Assembly (NCBI GenBank): GCA_964543475.1
Contig: CAZIYJ010000001.1
Location: 620,001 to 684,000 of the forward strand
Origin: JAYSYM01 sp964543475
Lineage (GTDB): Bacteria; Bdellovibrionota; Bdellovibrionia; Bdellovibrionales; JAMPXM01
Length of the DNA: 64,000 bases
Reading direction: 5' to 3'
Part shown: piece by piece, positions 52,036-61,025 of the stretch
Numbering within the stretch: the stretch's first letter is position 1
How the letters are laid out: each line of letters opens with the position of its first letter
The notes under the pieces: model-generated
Databases searched by the model: none
Seen by the model: only the letters and a program-made list of their open reading frames with translations
Told to the model about the DNA's origin: nothing
Position numbers and translations under genes: made by a program

Positions 52036-52809
52036 TTAGTTTTTCAATCGTTTCTTTGATTTTGACTTCAACCAAAATTTTGCGCACCAACCAATGAGAA
52101 TCAAACTAATCCAAGTCGATATCGATATCCCGAGTGGTGTAGCGCCGCGATCATCGGCCCGGAAAGCCTCCATCATGATTCTTCCAATTGAATGCAAGAA
52201 GACCCACGTAAAGAACAATCCGCCTTGAATTCGAATCCATTTTCGCTTTTCAGCAAGGAGAAGCACACAGAAAACACCAAGCTCCCATGCGGCAGCATAC
52301 AGTTGCGTGGGATGCTGAAACGCGATCCGATCATTGAGGTAGCAGACCGAACCAAAGCAGCATCCAGTCAGCCAGCAGGCAATTCTTCCGCTCGCATAGC
52401 CAACTGCCCCAACTGGCGCGAAAAGATCTAACCACTTGTAGGCATTTTCTTTTCTCAGTTTAAAAAGATAGAAACATCCGAGACCTGCGAGTAGAGCACC
52501 CCCAAAGAATACAAATCCGCCGTCCCAGAACTGGAAGATGGCGGTGGGGTGAGACCGATAATAAGCAAAATCTTCGAAGACGACATGGGCAACACGGCCG
52601 CCAATGAAGCCGAGGAACATCACGACGATGCTAAGATCGAGCACCATCTGCGAACTCATTTTGCGATCGCGCGCTCGGGTTAGCCAATAAAGCAGTGTCG
52701 CAGAAAAAGTTAAGCTGATCCAAATGTGGTAAGTCGGAAGACTGATCGGCCCGACGTTTAGAAACGGCAAAAACCCATCGAGGTCGTAAACAACCTGATC
52801 CGGGTTCAT
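52036..52809 (-). CDS. lgt: prolipoprotein diacylglyceryl transferase Lgt
   Basis: 257 residues, about seven membrane spans, starting MNPDQVVYDLDGFLPFLNVG. It has the Lgt pattern GYASGRIACWLTGCCFGS and a HP-QLYAAAWEL segment (QHPTQLYAAAWELG). It adds diacylglycerol to the lipobox cysteine of preprolipoproteins, the first step of lipoprotein maturation. Its start overlaps the lspA stop (ATGA), so the first two maturation enzymes are coupled. Many lipoproteins occur in this window. Confidence 0.93.
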   Translation of the reverse strand: MNPDQVVYDLDGFLPFLNVGPISLPTYHIWISLTFSATLLYWLTRARDRKMSSQMVLDLSIVVMFLGFIGGRVAHVVFEDFAYYRSHPTAIFQFWDGGFVFFGGALLAGLGCFYLFKLRKENAYKWLDLFAPVGAVGYASGRIACWLTGCCFGSVCYLNDRIAFQHPTQLYAAAWELGVFCVLLLAEKRKWIRIQGGLFFTWVFLHSIGRIMMEAFRADDRGATPLGISISTWISLILIGWCAKFWLKSKSKKRLKN

Positions 52810-53309
52810 GTCGTCGCTTGTTTAGGAGATGTATTTCTGCGGCTGAATTCGAGGAAGATCAATGTGGCCACTCCGCACACAATTCCCATATCTGCGACGT
52901 TAAAGGCTGGCCATGTGTATCGATTTGCAATGTGGAAATCTAAGAAATCGATAACATAACGAAAGCGAAGGCGATCGATGTAGTTGCCGATCGCTCCACC
53001 GAAAATGAGTGAAAGTGCAACGATGTTCACTCGGTCACGCTCTGAAACTCCGCGAAGGATCGTAAGAATCACAAGTACCGCAATAGGCGGCATACTTAAG
53101 AAAAAGATTTCGCGGAAGAGTGGGTGAGATTCACCGAATATTCCAAATGCAGCGCCAGTATTTCTGACATATGTGAAATTAAAGAAATTCTCGATAACCA
53201 TCACCGATTCACCAAGAGAGAAGTGCGTGTGCACATACATCTTCGTTAATTGATCGATCGTTATGATAGCTCCGGCAATCGCTGCTAAAATCAAATACTT
53301 GATGTTCAT
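52806..53309 (-). CDS. lspA: lipoprotein signal peptidase LspA
   Basis: 167 residues from the ATG that overlaps the ileS stop (ATGA at 53309); a longer frame exists only within ileS. It has four membrane spans and the catalytic aspartates of NYIDRLRFRYVIDFLDF and FNVADMGIVCG. It removes the lipoprotein signal peptide after Lgt action. Confidence 0.95.
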   Translation of the reverse strand: MNIKYLILAAIAGAIITIDQLTKMYVHTHFSLGESVMVIENFFNFTYVRNTGAAFGIFGESHPLFREIFFLSMPPIAVLVILTILRGVSERDRVNIVALSLIFGGAIGNYIDRLRFRYVIDFLDFHIANRYTWPAFNVADMGIVCGVATLIFLEFSRRNTSPKQATT

Positions 53310-56116
53310 CCTAAAGCCCTTAAGCACTTCGGACAGCACGTAGGGAAGCGAGAATCTTTGCCGATATTCACATCGTAATACCAGCAGCGCTCGCACTTTT
53401 CGCCCTCGGCTTTCAGTGCTTTCACTGAATATTGTCCCACTTGAACATCTACTTGGGAAACAATAAAGAATTCTGAGAGCAGACCTTCGTACTTTTTAAG
53501 TAACGCCTGTTGCTCGCCTTCGGCTGTAATCAAAACTTTTGCGTCTAATCCCGAGCCAATAGTCTTGTCTCTGCGCAAGTCTTCGAGAATCTTAGAAACA
53601 TCTTTTCGAATCTCAAACAATTTTCCGAGTTCGCTTGCTACCGCCTCAGCTTCCCATTTTGGATTCGCTTTCGGATAATCGAGGAGGAAAACGCTCTCAG
53701 CCTTTTGTCCTGGCATGAATGAGTAGGTCTCTTCGGCAAGGAAAGTTGTGATTGGCGCCATGATTCGAACCAGATTGTCGAGCATGTGGAATAAAACTGT
53801 TTGTGATGATCGTCGCTCAACACCATCTTTCTTCCAGGTGTAGAGGCGGTCTTTCAACATATCTAAGTAGCCAGCTGAAAGTTCAACTGTGAAGAAGTTG
53901 TTGAGTCCGTGGTACACCTTGTAGAAATCGTAGTTGTCGTAAGCGACAGTTGTCTTTTTGATAAGTTCGTTTAACTGGTGCATCGCATACCGATCAAGCA
54001 CAGTCATTTTGCTTACATCAAGCAAATCGGTAGCGGGATTGAAGTCACCAATGTTACCGAGTAAGAAACGCAAAGTGTTTCTGAACTTGCGATATGATTC
54101 AGTGACTCGAGCGAGTGCTTCTTGTCCGAAACCGATATCTTGTCCGTAATCTTCGTACGAAACCCAAAGGCGCAAGATTTCTGCGCCAGATTTCTTGATC
54201 ACTTCATGCGGATCAATTGCGTTACCTTTGCTCTTCGACATCTTTAAGCCGTTTTGATCGACGACGAAGCCGTGAGTAACGAGCGCTTTAAACGGAGCTT
54301 TGCCTTTTGTTGCAAGGGCAGAGAGTAAAGAAGTTTGGAACCATCCTCGGTGTTGATCTGACCCTTCAAGATAAATATCGGCAGGAGTTTGGAGCCCGTC
54401 TCGGCGATCTTGTACAGCTGCGTGACAGATTCCGCTGTCAAACCAAACATCTAAGATGTCCTGGCTCTTACGGAAAGACGTGCCGCTACACTTTTCGCAC
54501 TTCGCATTACCGATGAAATCAGAAATCGGATGTTTGTGATACGCCTCGATGCCGCCATCTTTTTCCATGACGTCAGCAACTTTCATCATAATTTTTGAAT
54601 CGACTAAAGCGTGTTCACACTTTTCACAATAGAACACCGGGATTGGAACACCCCAGATGCGCTGTCGACTGAGTGTCCAGTCAGGTCTGTTTTCAATCAT
54701 CGCGCGTAAGCGAGCTTCGCCCCACTGAGGTACGAACTTAATTTCGGCAAGTGCCGCGCGAGCTTTTTCGCGAATGTTATATTTTTCGTTATCCATTGCA
54801 AGAAACCACTGGGGAGTAGCTCTGAATATGAGTGGAGTCATTGAACGCCAATTGTGCGGATAACTGTGCTCAATTATTTTGTGGCCTAGCAGGTGACCTG
54901 ATTCTTTAAGGCGCTCAACAACCAATGGGTTCGCATCCCAAATTTTTACACCTTTGTACTCGGGCACATCATCTGTGTAGCGGCCGGCAGCATCAACGGG
55001 AGAATAAACTTTTAAACCATATTTCAGGCCAACTCTGTAATCGTCAGCTCCATGTCCTGGTGCCGTATGAACCGCACCAGTACCTGCTTCGAGACTCACG
55101 TGATCGCCTAAAACAAAAAGCGAATCGCGATCATAGAACGGATGGCGAGCCGCCAGCCGTTCTAACTCTGCTCCCTTGATCGTCAAGCCGGTAGGCTTGA
55201 GCTCTATTCCCGCATCTTTTTCTACGAACTCTCGTAGTTCTTTCGCGATTAAAAGAAGTTCCGCTGGCTCTTGGCTGCCCGCAGGGCTGTTTTCAAAAAA
55301 CTCGTATTCAAAGTCGGGGTGGAACGCAATGCCGAGATTCGCAGGCAATGTCCAAGGCGTGGTCGTCCAGATAACAACCGAAACTTTCTTAGAAGCAAGT
55401 TCTGAGCCCTTTGTTCCTAGGGCTTGAGCTAGTTTCTTTAAGTTTTCGCCGACGATATTAAACTTCACATAGATCGAATGCGACTTGTGAGGAGCGTACT
55501 CAACTTCGGTATCTGCAAGTGCCGTTTGCATCGCCGGACACCAGTAAACCGGCTTTTCTCCGCGATAGAAAATTCCTTTATCAAGTGCGCGTGCAAGCTC
55601 ACGAACTTCTTCGGCTTCGTACTCTGGCTGCATCGTAAGATACGGATTTTCCCAATCAGCCAAAATTCCTAATCGCTTAAACTGTTCGCGTTGTTTATTA
55701 ATCCACTTGTTTGCTTCATCTCGACAAAGTTGACGGATGTCTGCATCGGTTTTGTCTTTTCGTTTAGCGCCGAGCTCTTTTGTAACTTTGTGTTCGATCG
55801 GAAGGCCGTGGCAGTCCCAGCCCGGGATGAATGCAGCAGAGAAGCCAGCCATGCTCTTGTACTTGATTACGAAATCTTTCAAACATTTATTAAGAACGTG
55901 GCCGGGGTGAATGTCGCCGTTTGCGTAGGGCGGTCCATCAGGCATAACAAAAAGTGGTCGACCTTTATTTTTCTTCTGAATTTTTTGGTAGAGCTCAGTC
56001 TTGTCCCAGCCCGCAATAAATTGTGGTTCGCGTTCGGGAAGGTTTCCCTTCATTGGAAAATCAGTAACGGGAAGATTGACGGTATCTTTTAGATTCAGTC
56101 CAGACGATTCGCTCAA
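53306..56116 (-). CDS. ileS: isoleucyl-tRNA synthetase
   Basis: 936 residues, a usual bacterial length. It has the HIGH-box variant HPGH (residues 70-73), the KMSKS loop in LKMSKSKGNAIDP, an editing domain in between, and a zinc site at the end formed by CERCWYYDVN and CPKCLRALG. The start is a TTG with AGGGG upstream; an internal Met 21 residues later is the alternative. It charges tRNA-Ile. It is the first gene of ileS-lspA-lgt. Confidence 0.96.
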   Translation of the reverse strand: MSESSGLNLKDTVNLPVTDFPMKGNLPEREPQFIAGWDKTELYQKIQKKNKGRPLFVMPDGPPYANGDIHPGHVLNKCLKDFVIKYKSMAGFSAAFIPGWDCHGLPIEHKVTKELGAKRKDKTDADIRQLCRDEANKWINKQREQFKRLGILADWENPYLTMQPEYEAEEVRELARALDKGIFYRGEKPVYWCPAMQTALADTEVEYAPHKSHSIYVKFNIVGENLKKLAQALGTKGSELASKKVSVVIWTTTPWTLPANLGIAFHPDFEYEFFENSPAGSQEPAELLLIAKELREFVEKDAGIELKPTGLTIKGAELERLAARHPFYDRDSLFVLGDHVSLEAGTGAVHTAPGHGADDYRVGLKYGLKVYSPVDAAGRYTDDVPEYKGVKIWDANPLVVERLKESGHLLGHKIIEHSYPHNWRSMTPLIFRATPQWFLAMDNEKYNIREKARAALAEIKFVPQWGEARLRAMIENRPDWTLSRQRIWGVPIPVFYCEKCEHALVDSKIMMKVADVMEKDGGIEAYHKHPISDFIGNAKCEKCSGTSFRKSQDILDVWFDSGICHAAVQDRRDGLQTPADIYLEGSDQHRGWFQTSLLSALATKGKAPFKALVTHGFVVDQNGLKMSKSKGNAIDPHEVIKKSGAEILRLWVSYEDYGQDIGFGQEALARVTESYRKFRNTLRFLLGNIGDFNPATDLLDVSKMTVLDRYAMHQLNELIKKTTVAYDNYDFYKVYHGLNNFFTVELSAGYLDMLKDRLYTWKKDGVERRSSQTVLFHMLDNLVRIMAPITTFLAEETYSFMPGQKAESVFLLDYPKANPKWEAEAVASELGKLFEIRKDVSKILEDLRRDKTIGSGLDAKVLITAEGEQQALLKKYEGLLSEFFIVSQVDVQVGQYSVKALKAEGEKCERCWYYDVNIGKDSRFPTCCPKCLRALG

Positions 56117-56150
56117 TTCGAAACCCCTATTTGCGCGCTCTTGAAGGGGT

Positions 56151-56738
56151 TTAAGCTAGCAAAGATTTTAGGTTTTTGTAAGCGATAGCTACCATCATAT
56201 TGATAGCTTCTAGGTCAGACGAGAGGTTTAAATTCGTTTTTACCTCTTGGATCATCTGTTGGCTCAAAGGCGTTAGGCCTTGAATACCCGTCGGAGCCAT
56301 ATTGGCCGGCGGAGAAAACGATGCTGGAGGGGCCCGCAGCTGTTGTTGAACAGGTTGCTGAACGGGTTGAACAGGTTGCGGTACATGATGATTCACTTGG
56401 TGAGTCTGAGTTCGGTATGACCCTCGCGGATCATCGAACTGCTTTAGGCCCTCAGCCAGCGTCTTGAGATCAGTTTTAAAATTTTGGGCACTGATGGGTG
56501 CTTCGGTTAGAGATAACTCTGATAAGTCATCATCTCCAGCCAACGGTGATATCGGAGCAGTTGATGTGTGTCTGTGGTCCGGCCCAAATCTTTGATTACG
56601 AGTATAAAGACTCACGAGTGACTCGGGAGTCGTAGCGATTCGACGAATAGATTCAGGTTGCGTTTGCAACCATGCGAACGCTTGAGTGAGCGTTTCGCGC
56701 GTGTATGCCTGAGGTGGTAAGTTCGTTCCAATTGCCAT
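56151..56738 (-). CDS. protein of unknown function with a Gln/Pro-rich linker
   Basis: 195 residues from the second Met (MAIGTNLPPQAYTRET); an earlier Met adds a short hydrophobic stretch. A helical N-terminal part is followed by a linker with His/Pro/Gln (HHVPQPVQPVQQPVQQQL) and a conserved-looking C-terminal helix (SSDLEAINMMVAIAYKNLKS). No family recognised. It lies just upstream of ileS, 35 bases away. Confidence 0.6.
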   Translation of the reverse strand: MAIGTNLPPQAYTRETLTQAFAWLQTQPESIRRIATTPESLVSLYTRNQRFGPDHRHTSTAPISPLAGDDDLSELSLTEAPISAQNFKTDLKTLAEGLKQFDDPRGSYRTQTHQVNHHVPQPVQPVQQPVQQQLRAPPASFSPPANMAPTGIQGLTPLSQQMIQEVKTNLNLSSDLEAINMMVAIAYKNLKSLLA

Positions 56739-57075
56739 CGAGATGGAAAATCTGGACGCAAAACCAAATTCAAGCAACTTAAAAAAATCATTTAGTAAAA
56801 GAATGACTCAAAAAAATTTCGAAAAAGTTCTTTCCAAGCGTTTTATTTTTTAACTGCAAAATTTTTCGCGTTGACTCGAAGTTTATGCGGTTTTTCTTAG
56901 CGCAAATTTAGCCATTAAAATTCCAACTCACACAAAAATTAGGCAATCCATAGGGAAATCAAAGAAGAGCCCACTGATTTGCGTGGAAAACCTCTGTTTT
57001 AGACACGGACTCCGGTCGAGTTCGAGAGCGAGGCTCGTAGCCAGAGTCTCACCCAGAACATAAAATAAAGGGCAT
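56739..57075. other. AT-rich promoter region before the exported toxin-like pair
   Basis: This divergent gap holds A/T tracts and TTGACT at 56871-56876 as a possible -35 (with a poor -10, TTCTTA at 17 bases). It also has a dyad-rich stretch at about 57008-57041 (ACTC...GAGT with inner CGAG/CTCG) whose words resemble those of the heptad repeats. No gene is apparent. Confidence 0.4.
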
Positions 57076-58050
57076 ATGAGATTTTTATTTTTGGCAATTC
57101 TCCTGACCTTTTCTGTTCGTGCTCACGCCAGTCTGGGTTTTACATATTCAGAGACGGCGGATTACTCAGCGCCAAAATTAATCGACGTTCTCGAAGTTCA
57201 AACTGAATTAGAAGAACGCGGCTACTGGCCCGTCGATTTAAGTCACGAGCATAAACTTCAGGGCATCGGCGTTGATCAAATGTTTTTTGATTCGACCACG
57301 AGTAAACTTGTACTTTTGAAATTTGGTCAGAAGCTTTCGGATTTAGAATATCTCGGAAAGCTAATTAACTTAGAAAATGATTTTCTTTTTCACGGAGAAA
57401 CTGCCGGAAATGTTCCATTTGCCCTTTTCTTTATTGGGCACCGTGAAACAGAAGCTCAGAATGTGCTTCAAGGTTTTGGTTTAAAGAAAAGTGTTTCTCT
57501 TTGGCGACTTTTTATTCCTGAAGCTCAGGCAGCGTGTAGTGCGTCGGCATTGGGCGCTATGGGATCACTCAGCATGACGATGGCGTCACCTGTTGTTCTT
57601 CAGAGGTTGTGGAACTGTGGCTTAGCGGTTGGTGCAGGAGCTAAAGAGAGCGTGAAAGGAATCGGAAAGGGCGTGAAGGCGTTCTTCAAAAATCCTAAAA
57701 AGTTTTGGAAGGACACCAAAGAATCTGCCAAACAGCTTTGGGGTTTCGTAAGTAAAATTCACGTCGAGGTCGGAAAACTAATTAAGCTTTTGGGCGGAGT
57801 AGATTCCGAGACTGCATGGCAGGTGGGATGTACGATTGCAGGCCAGCTGTTGCCCGGCTTAGTCATCGGCGCAGTAACAGGCGCTGCCGCTGCAGCTGCC
57901 ATTGCGCGATTGCTTCCAATGCTTACTGCTCAGTTGCAGAAAGTGCGTTCAATGGGTTCGGCATTGCAAGCTCTCTCGCGGCAGCGAGTAGCGGGGCGTT
58001 TAAAGAATGCCGACAGCGCCGTTGAACTGGTGGTGAGCTGTGCGCGGTAA
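57076..58050 (+). CDS. exported protein with pre-toxin-like region, partner of the RelE-like gene
   Basis: 324 residues with a signal peptide (MRFLFLAILLTFSVRAHA). Residues ~20-150 form a mixed alpha/beta domain. A Lys/Phe/Trp-rich amphipathic stretch (GKGVKAFFKNPKKFWKDTKE, then SAKQLWGFVSKI) resembles the linker seen ahead of toxin domains in polymorphic toxins. It is followed by an Ala/Gly hydrophobic segment (LVIGAVTGAAAAAAIARLLP) and a basic tail. It overlaps the next gene by 11 bases. I do not recognise the family; a carrier or membrane-acting role is inference. Confidence 0.72.
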   Translation: MRFLFLAILLTFSVRAHASLGFTYSETADYSAPKLIDVLEVQTELEERGYWPVDLSHEHKLQGIGVDQMFFDSTTSKLVLLKFGQKLSDLEYLGKLINLENDFLFHGETAGNVPFALFFIGHRETEAQNVLQGFGLKKSVSLWRLFIPEAQAACSASALGAMGSLSMTMASPVVLQRLWNCGLAVGAGAKESVKGIGKGVKAFFKNPKKFWKDTKESAKQLWGFVSKIHVEVGKLIKLLGGVDSETAWQVGCTIAGQLLPGLVIGAVTGAAAAAAIARLLPMLTAQLQKVRSMGSALQALSRQRVAGRLKNADSAVELVVSCAR

Positions 58051-58594
58051 TCTAATTATTTTTACTTTACTCATGAGCTTCTCGAACCTTTGTTTGGCAA
58101 ATTTCTCTTGCCGCTTAACCCAACAGCTCGGGAATCCAGCGATTTCTAGCAATGCAAAATTCTGGGAAGAGTTCGGAAGAATTTCTGAGAACGGAAGCGA
58201 TCGTGAGTTAGCAAGTCTTCTGCAAAAGTATGAAGTCGATGCGAGATCTCCAAATTCGTCGCCCAACAGAGAGCGACGCTCAGTTGACGTGCCTTCGCGA
58301 GCCGCTTTTCAATTGAATCAAGTAGCTAGAAACGAGCTTCGAAATTTGCAGCCTGCCATCAGAGACAAGGCGAATGAATTTTTGGAGTTAGCAAAGGGCG
58401 GATCGCCAAATTTGTTTGCCCAACTTCGAAATAATCAAGGGCGCTGGCAATTAGAGAAACTCAACGGAAAGAAATCGGACCTTCATTCGGTGAGACTGAA
58501 CCAGGGCTACCGGGTTGTCTTCCGCGAGCGCCCTGATCGCTCAATTGAAATCGTCAACTTTTCAAAGACCGCCACACACGGCGGCGGCCACTAA
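58040..58594 (+). CDS. exported protein with C-terminal RelE/ParE-like toxin domain
   Basis: 184 residues, GTG start overlapping the upstream gene by 11 bases. A signal peptide (LIIFTLLMSFSNLCLA) precedes the rest. The C-terminal part, from WQLEKLNGKKSDLHSVRLNQ to GYRVVFRERPDRSIEIVNF, follows the RelE/ParE pattern of KL-G...LHSVR-N-YRVVF...EIVNF. Typical RelE toxins are cytoplasmic and sit beside an antitoxin; this one carries an export signal and no antitoxin gene is adjacent. It could be an RNase delivered to another cell, or a redeployed fold. Not shown. Confidence 0.66.
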   Translation: MRGNLIIFTLLMSFSNLCLANFSCRLTQQLGNPAISSNAKFWEEFGRISENGSDRELASLLQKYEVDARSPNSSPNRERRSVDVPSRAAFQLNQVARNELRNLQPAIRDKANEFLELAKGGSPNLFAQLRNNQGRWQLEKLNGKKSDLHSVRLNQGYRVVFRERPDRSIEIVNFSKTATHGGGH

Positions 58595-59158
58595 CTATTT
58601 TATTTTGATGCCGTTGATTTTTACATCAGAAGCGAAAATTGGGCGAGAGAATGGCGCCACACAGTTGAGGTTCCAGCTGCTGTTGCCAGTTTTGTCAGTT
58701 GCGATGATCTGAGTGCGATAGTTGAAAGTGTTGTAGTGCCCATCGCAGAGTTCAGGTTCGCCGTTACATTGAGGAGCAGCTTCTTCAACACCTTGAAGCG
58801 AAGTTTTAAACTTCAGTGTGATATTCTTTTTAGGGGCTAAGTAAACTCGAACTCCGGTGCCACCTGGATACTCTTTTTTCAATACGTCGAAGTTTGACAA
58901 AGCAATCTTAGATGCAGACATGTTGCACTTCACTTGGGCAGTTAAATCTCCCATTACGTAAACTGCCGCTTGTCGGTCGTCCTTCTCAACATATGCAGTT
59001 AGCAGGAGATCTTCGTTGATTTCGATTTCAGCGAGGCTCGTGAGGGCGATTTCGCCTGCGGGAATTGGGTAGGGTGGAACTACTTGACCTCTGTCGTCTG
59101 CTTGTCCAAATGCAGTTACCGAAAATGCTAATACTAAAAAGGCGCTTGTGAATTTCAT
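58595..59158 (-). CDS. small exported protein of unknown function
   Basis: 187 residues from the ATG overlapping the stop of the upstream repeat protein gene (TAATG), with AAGGA nine bases before. A signal peptide (MKFTSAFLVLAFSVTAFG) precedes the rest. The mature part is beta-rich with four or so cysteines (NGEPELCDG, SWNLNCVAP). The last codons abut the toxin-like gene's stop. No family recognised. Confidence 0.7.
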   Translation of the reverse strand: MKFTSAFLVLAFSVTAFGQADDRGQVVPPYPIPAGEIALTSLAEIEINEDLLLTAYVEKDDRQAAVYVMGDLTAQVKCNMSASKIALSNFDVLKKEYPGGTGVRVYLAPKKNITLKFKTSLQGVEEAAPQCNGEPELCDGHYNTFNYRTQIIATDKTGNSSWNLNCVAPFSRPIFASDVKINGIKIK

Positions 59159-59427
59159 TATTTGATTTCCTTTAGGCAAGATTCTTCTCTCTCTTGGCTG
59201 ATTGGTCGGTGATAGTAGTCTACGCAATCAAGAAACTGCATTTGCGCTTCGTTTGACATGAGCACTTCGCTCTTCGCATCATCTCGGCAAGCTTGTTCTT
59301 TTTCAGGAGAAGAAGGCTGGTGAGAAAAGTCGATGCAATCTAAATAGATCTGCTCGTACCTGCTAATTTCTGAGGCCGAAGCCGAAGCGCTAGCAACTAC
59401 GAAGAACAACATCACAAACGTTTTCAT
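59158..59427 (-). CDS. small exported protein with two 37-residue Cys repeats
   Basis: 89 residues. A signal peptide ends SASASAS. The mature part has two copies of LDC(I/V)DxxHxPxSxE(K/R)ExxC, with cysteines at 31/47 and 68/84, so 37 residues apart. It resembles in design, but not in sequence, the Cys-repeat protein at 27324. It begins seven bases after the response-regulator gene stop and overlaps the next gene (TAATG). Unknown family. Confidence 0.7.
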   Translation of the reverse strand: MKTFVMLFFVVASASASASEISRYEQIYLDCIDFSHQPSSPEKEQACRDDAKSEVLMSNEAQMQFLDCVDYYHRPISQEREESCLKEIK

Positions 59428-59434
59428 AATTTCC

Positions 59435-60916
59435 CTACTTATAATCTTGAGCGTTGATTTGATACTTTTCAATTTTTCGTAACAAAGTCTTCTTCGGGAT
59501 ATTTGCATGTAGCGCAGTTTGGTTAATGCGTCCCTTGAAAGTCTTTAAAGCCTTAATGATGAACTCTTTTTCGAAAGCCTCTTTATGCTTATTGAAATCG
59601 AGTTCTTCGCCATTGATAGATACCATTTCAATCGACGGCGCTTCGTCAGAATCTGGTGAAGATTCATCATCAGATGCCAAATCAGCGTCTTCGTTTTGCT
59701 CCATATTTGCGCGCTCTTGCGCAATGGCCTGAGTGATGTTGATGCCAGTCGCGATCAACAATGACTCGGGAAGTGAAGTCAAAGTCAGAAGGTTTGAGTT
59801 CTCCAAAATAAACGAGTGTTCGATCACGTTTTCAAGTTCACGAATGTTTCCTGGCCACTCGTATCGCTTTAATGTCGCCATGGCCTCTGGGCTCAAGCCG
59901 ATAATGCGTTTCGAGTGCGCGAGGTTGAACTTTTTGATGAATGTATTGATTAAATGCTCAAGATCATTCTTACGCTCAGCAAGCGCTGGCAAGAATATTG
60001 GAACGACATTTAAGCGATAGAACAAGTCTTCGCGGAACTCGCCAGACTTGATCATCTCTTCTAACGGACGGTTAGTAGCTGCGATGATTCGAACGTTTGA
60101 TTCGATTTCGCGGTTAGCGCCGACTGGTGTAAAGAGCTTCTCTTGTAGAACGCGAAGAAGTTTAACTTGCATAAGAACTGGCATGTCGCCCAATTCATCA
60201 AGGAACAAAGTTCCGCCTTCAGCGAATTGGAATTTACCGATCTTGCGCTGATCTGCGCCAGTAAAAGAACCTTTTTCGTGGCCAAAGAGTTCGCTCTCAA
60301 ACAAATTCTCAGGAATAGCAGAGCAGTTGATTGCTACGAACTTTTGATCTTTGCGAGCTGAGTTAAAGTGAATAGCGCGAGCTACTAATTCTTTACCAGT
60401 ACCTGAAGCACCGCGAATTAGAACTGGAGTATCAACTTTTGAAAGGCGGTTGATGATGTTAAAAACTTTTTGCATCTCACCAGAGCTGCCCACGATTTTG
60501 CGGCCAGCTTCAGTTAAGACCGGTGCAGAAGCCGCGATTTGAGAGATAAGCATTTGAGCTTCAGTAGCGTTCTTCACCATCTTAAGGAGGTCGTCTCCTT
60601 TAATAGGCTTAGAGATGTAGTTGTAAGCACCTTCTTTAACTGCGCGAACAGCGTCGTCGATCGTCGCGTAAGCGGTCATGATTAAACATACTATAGATGG
60701 GTCATGTTCTTTGATGGCGCGAAGTGCATCGAGACCGTTAAGTCTTGGCATGTCGACATCAAGAATAGCTAAGTCGTAGCGTTTAGTTTTAACTTTTTCT
60801 AGGGCATTGATTCCGTCAAATGCTTCATCAATTTCTACGTTACCTAAACGCGCAAGCGTTTCGCGTACCGAGAAGCGAAGGCCCTGATCATCATCAACTA
60901 CTAAAACCTTTAGCAT
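59435..60916 (-). CDS. NtrC-family sigma-54 response regulator
   Basis: 493 residues. The receiver domain has the acidic DDD near residues 8-10, phosphoacceptor Asp53 (LAILDVDMPR) and the Lys of SKP. The AAA+ domain has Walker A GASGTGKE, a GSFTGA sigma-54 loop and TLFLDELGDM. The Fis-type DNA-binding end is RINQTALHANIPKKTLLRKI. An acidic linker (DLASDDESSPDSDEAPS) separates the last two. It lies 109 bases downstream of a CHASE2 histidine kinase on the same strand, its likely partner. Confidence 0.93.
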   Translation of the reverse strand: MLKVLVVDDDQGLRFSVRETLARLGNVEIDEAFDGINALEKVKTKRYDLAILDVDMPRLNGLDALRAIKEHDPSIVCLIMTAYATIDDAVRAVKEGAYNYISKPIKGDDLLKMVKNATEAQMLISQIAASAPVLTEAGRKIVGSSGEMQKVFNIINRLSKVDTPVLIRGASGTGKELVARAIHFNSARKDQKFVAINCSAIPENLFESELFGHEKGSFTGADQRKIGKFQFAEGGTLFLDELGDMPVLMQVKLLRVLQEKLFTPVGANREIESNVRIIAATNRPLEEMIKSGEFREDLFYRLNVVPIFLPALAERKNDLEHLINTFIKKFNLAHSKRIIGLSPEAMATLKRYEWPGNIRELENVIEHSFILENSNLLTLTSLPESLLIATGINITQAIAQERANMEQNEDADLASDDESSPDSDEAPSIEMVSINGEELDFNKHKEAFEKEFIIKALKTFKGRINQTALHANIPKKTLLRKIEKYQINAQDYK

Positions 60917-61025
60917 ACGTACTCCTCAAGTCTGCGCGAGGGCCCACTATAGCCTATGCAGTCTAACTTTTGGTCGCCCCTGAAAACTCTCTAATGATGG
61001 AGCCTTTTTGGGTATGAACTCTTAG

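Noticed and set aside
53310..53396. Longer lspA reading frame
   Set aside because: The extra residues lie within ileS and are not membrane-like; the ATGA overlap start gives the normal LspA length.
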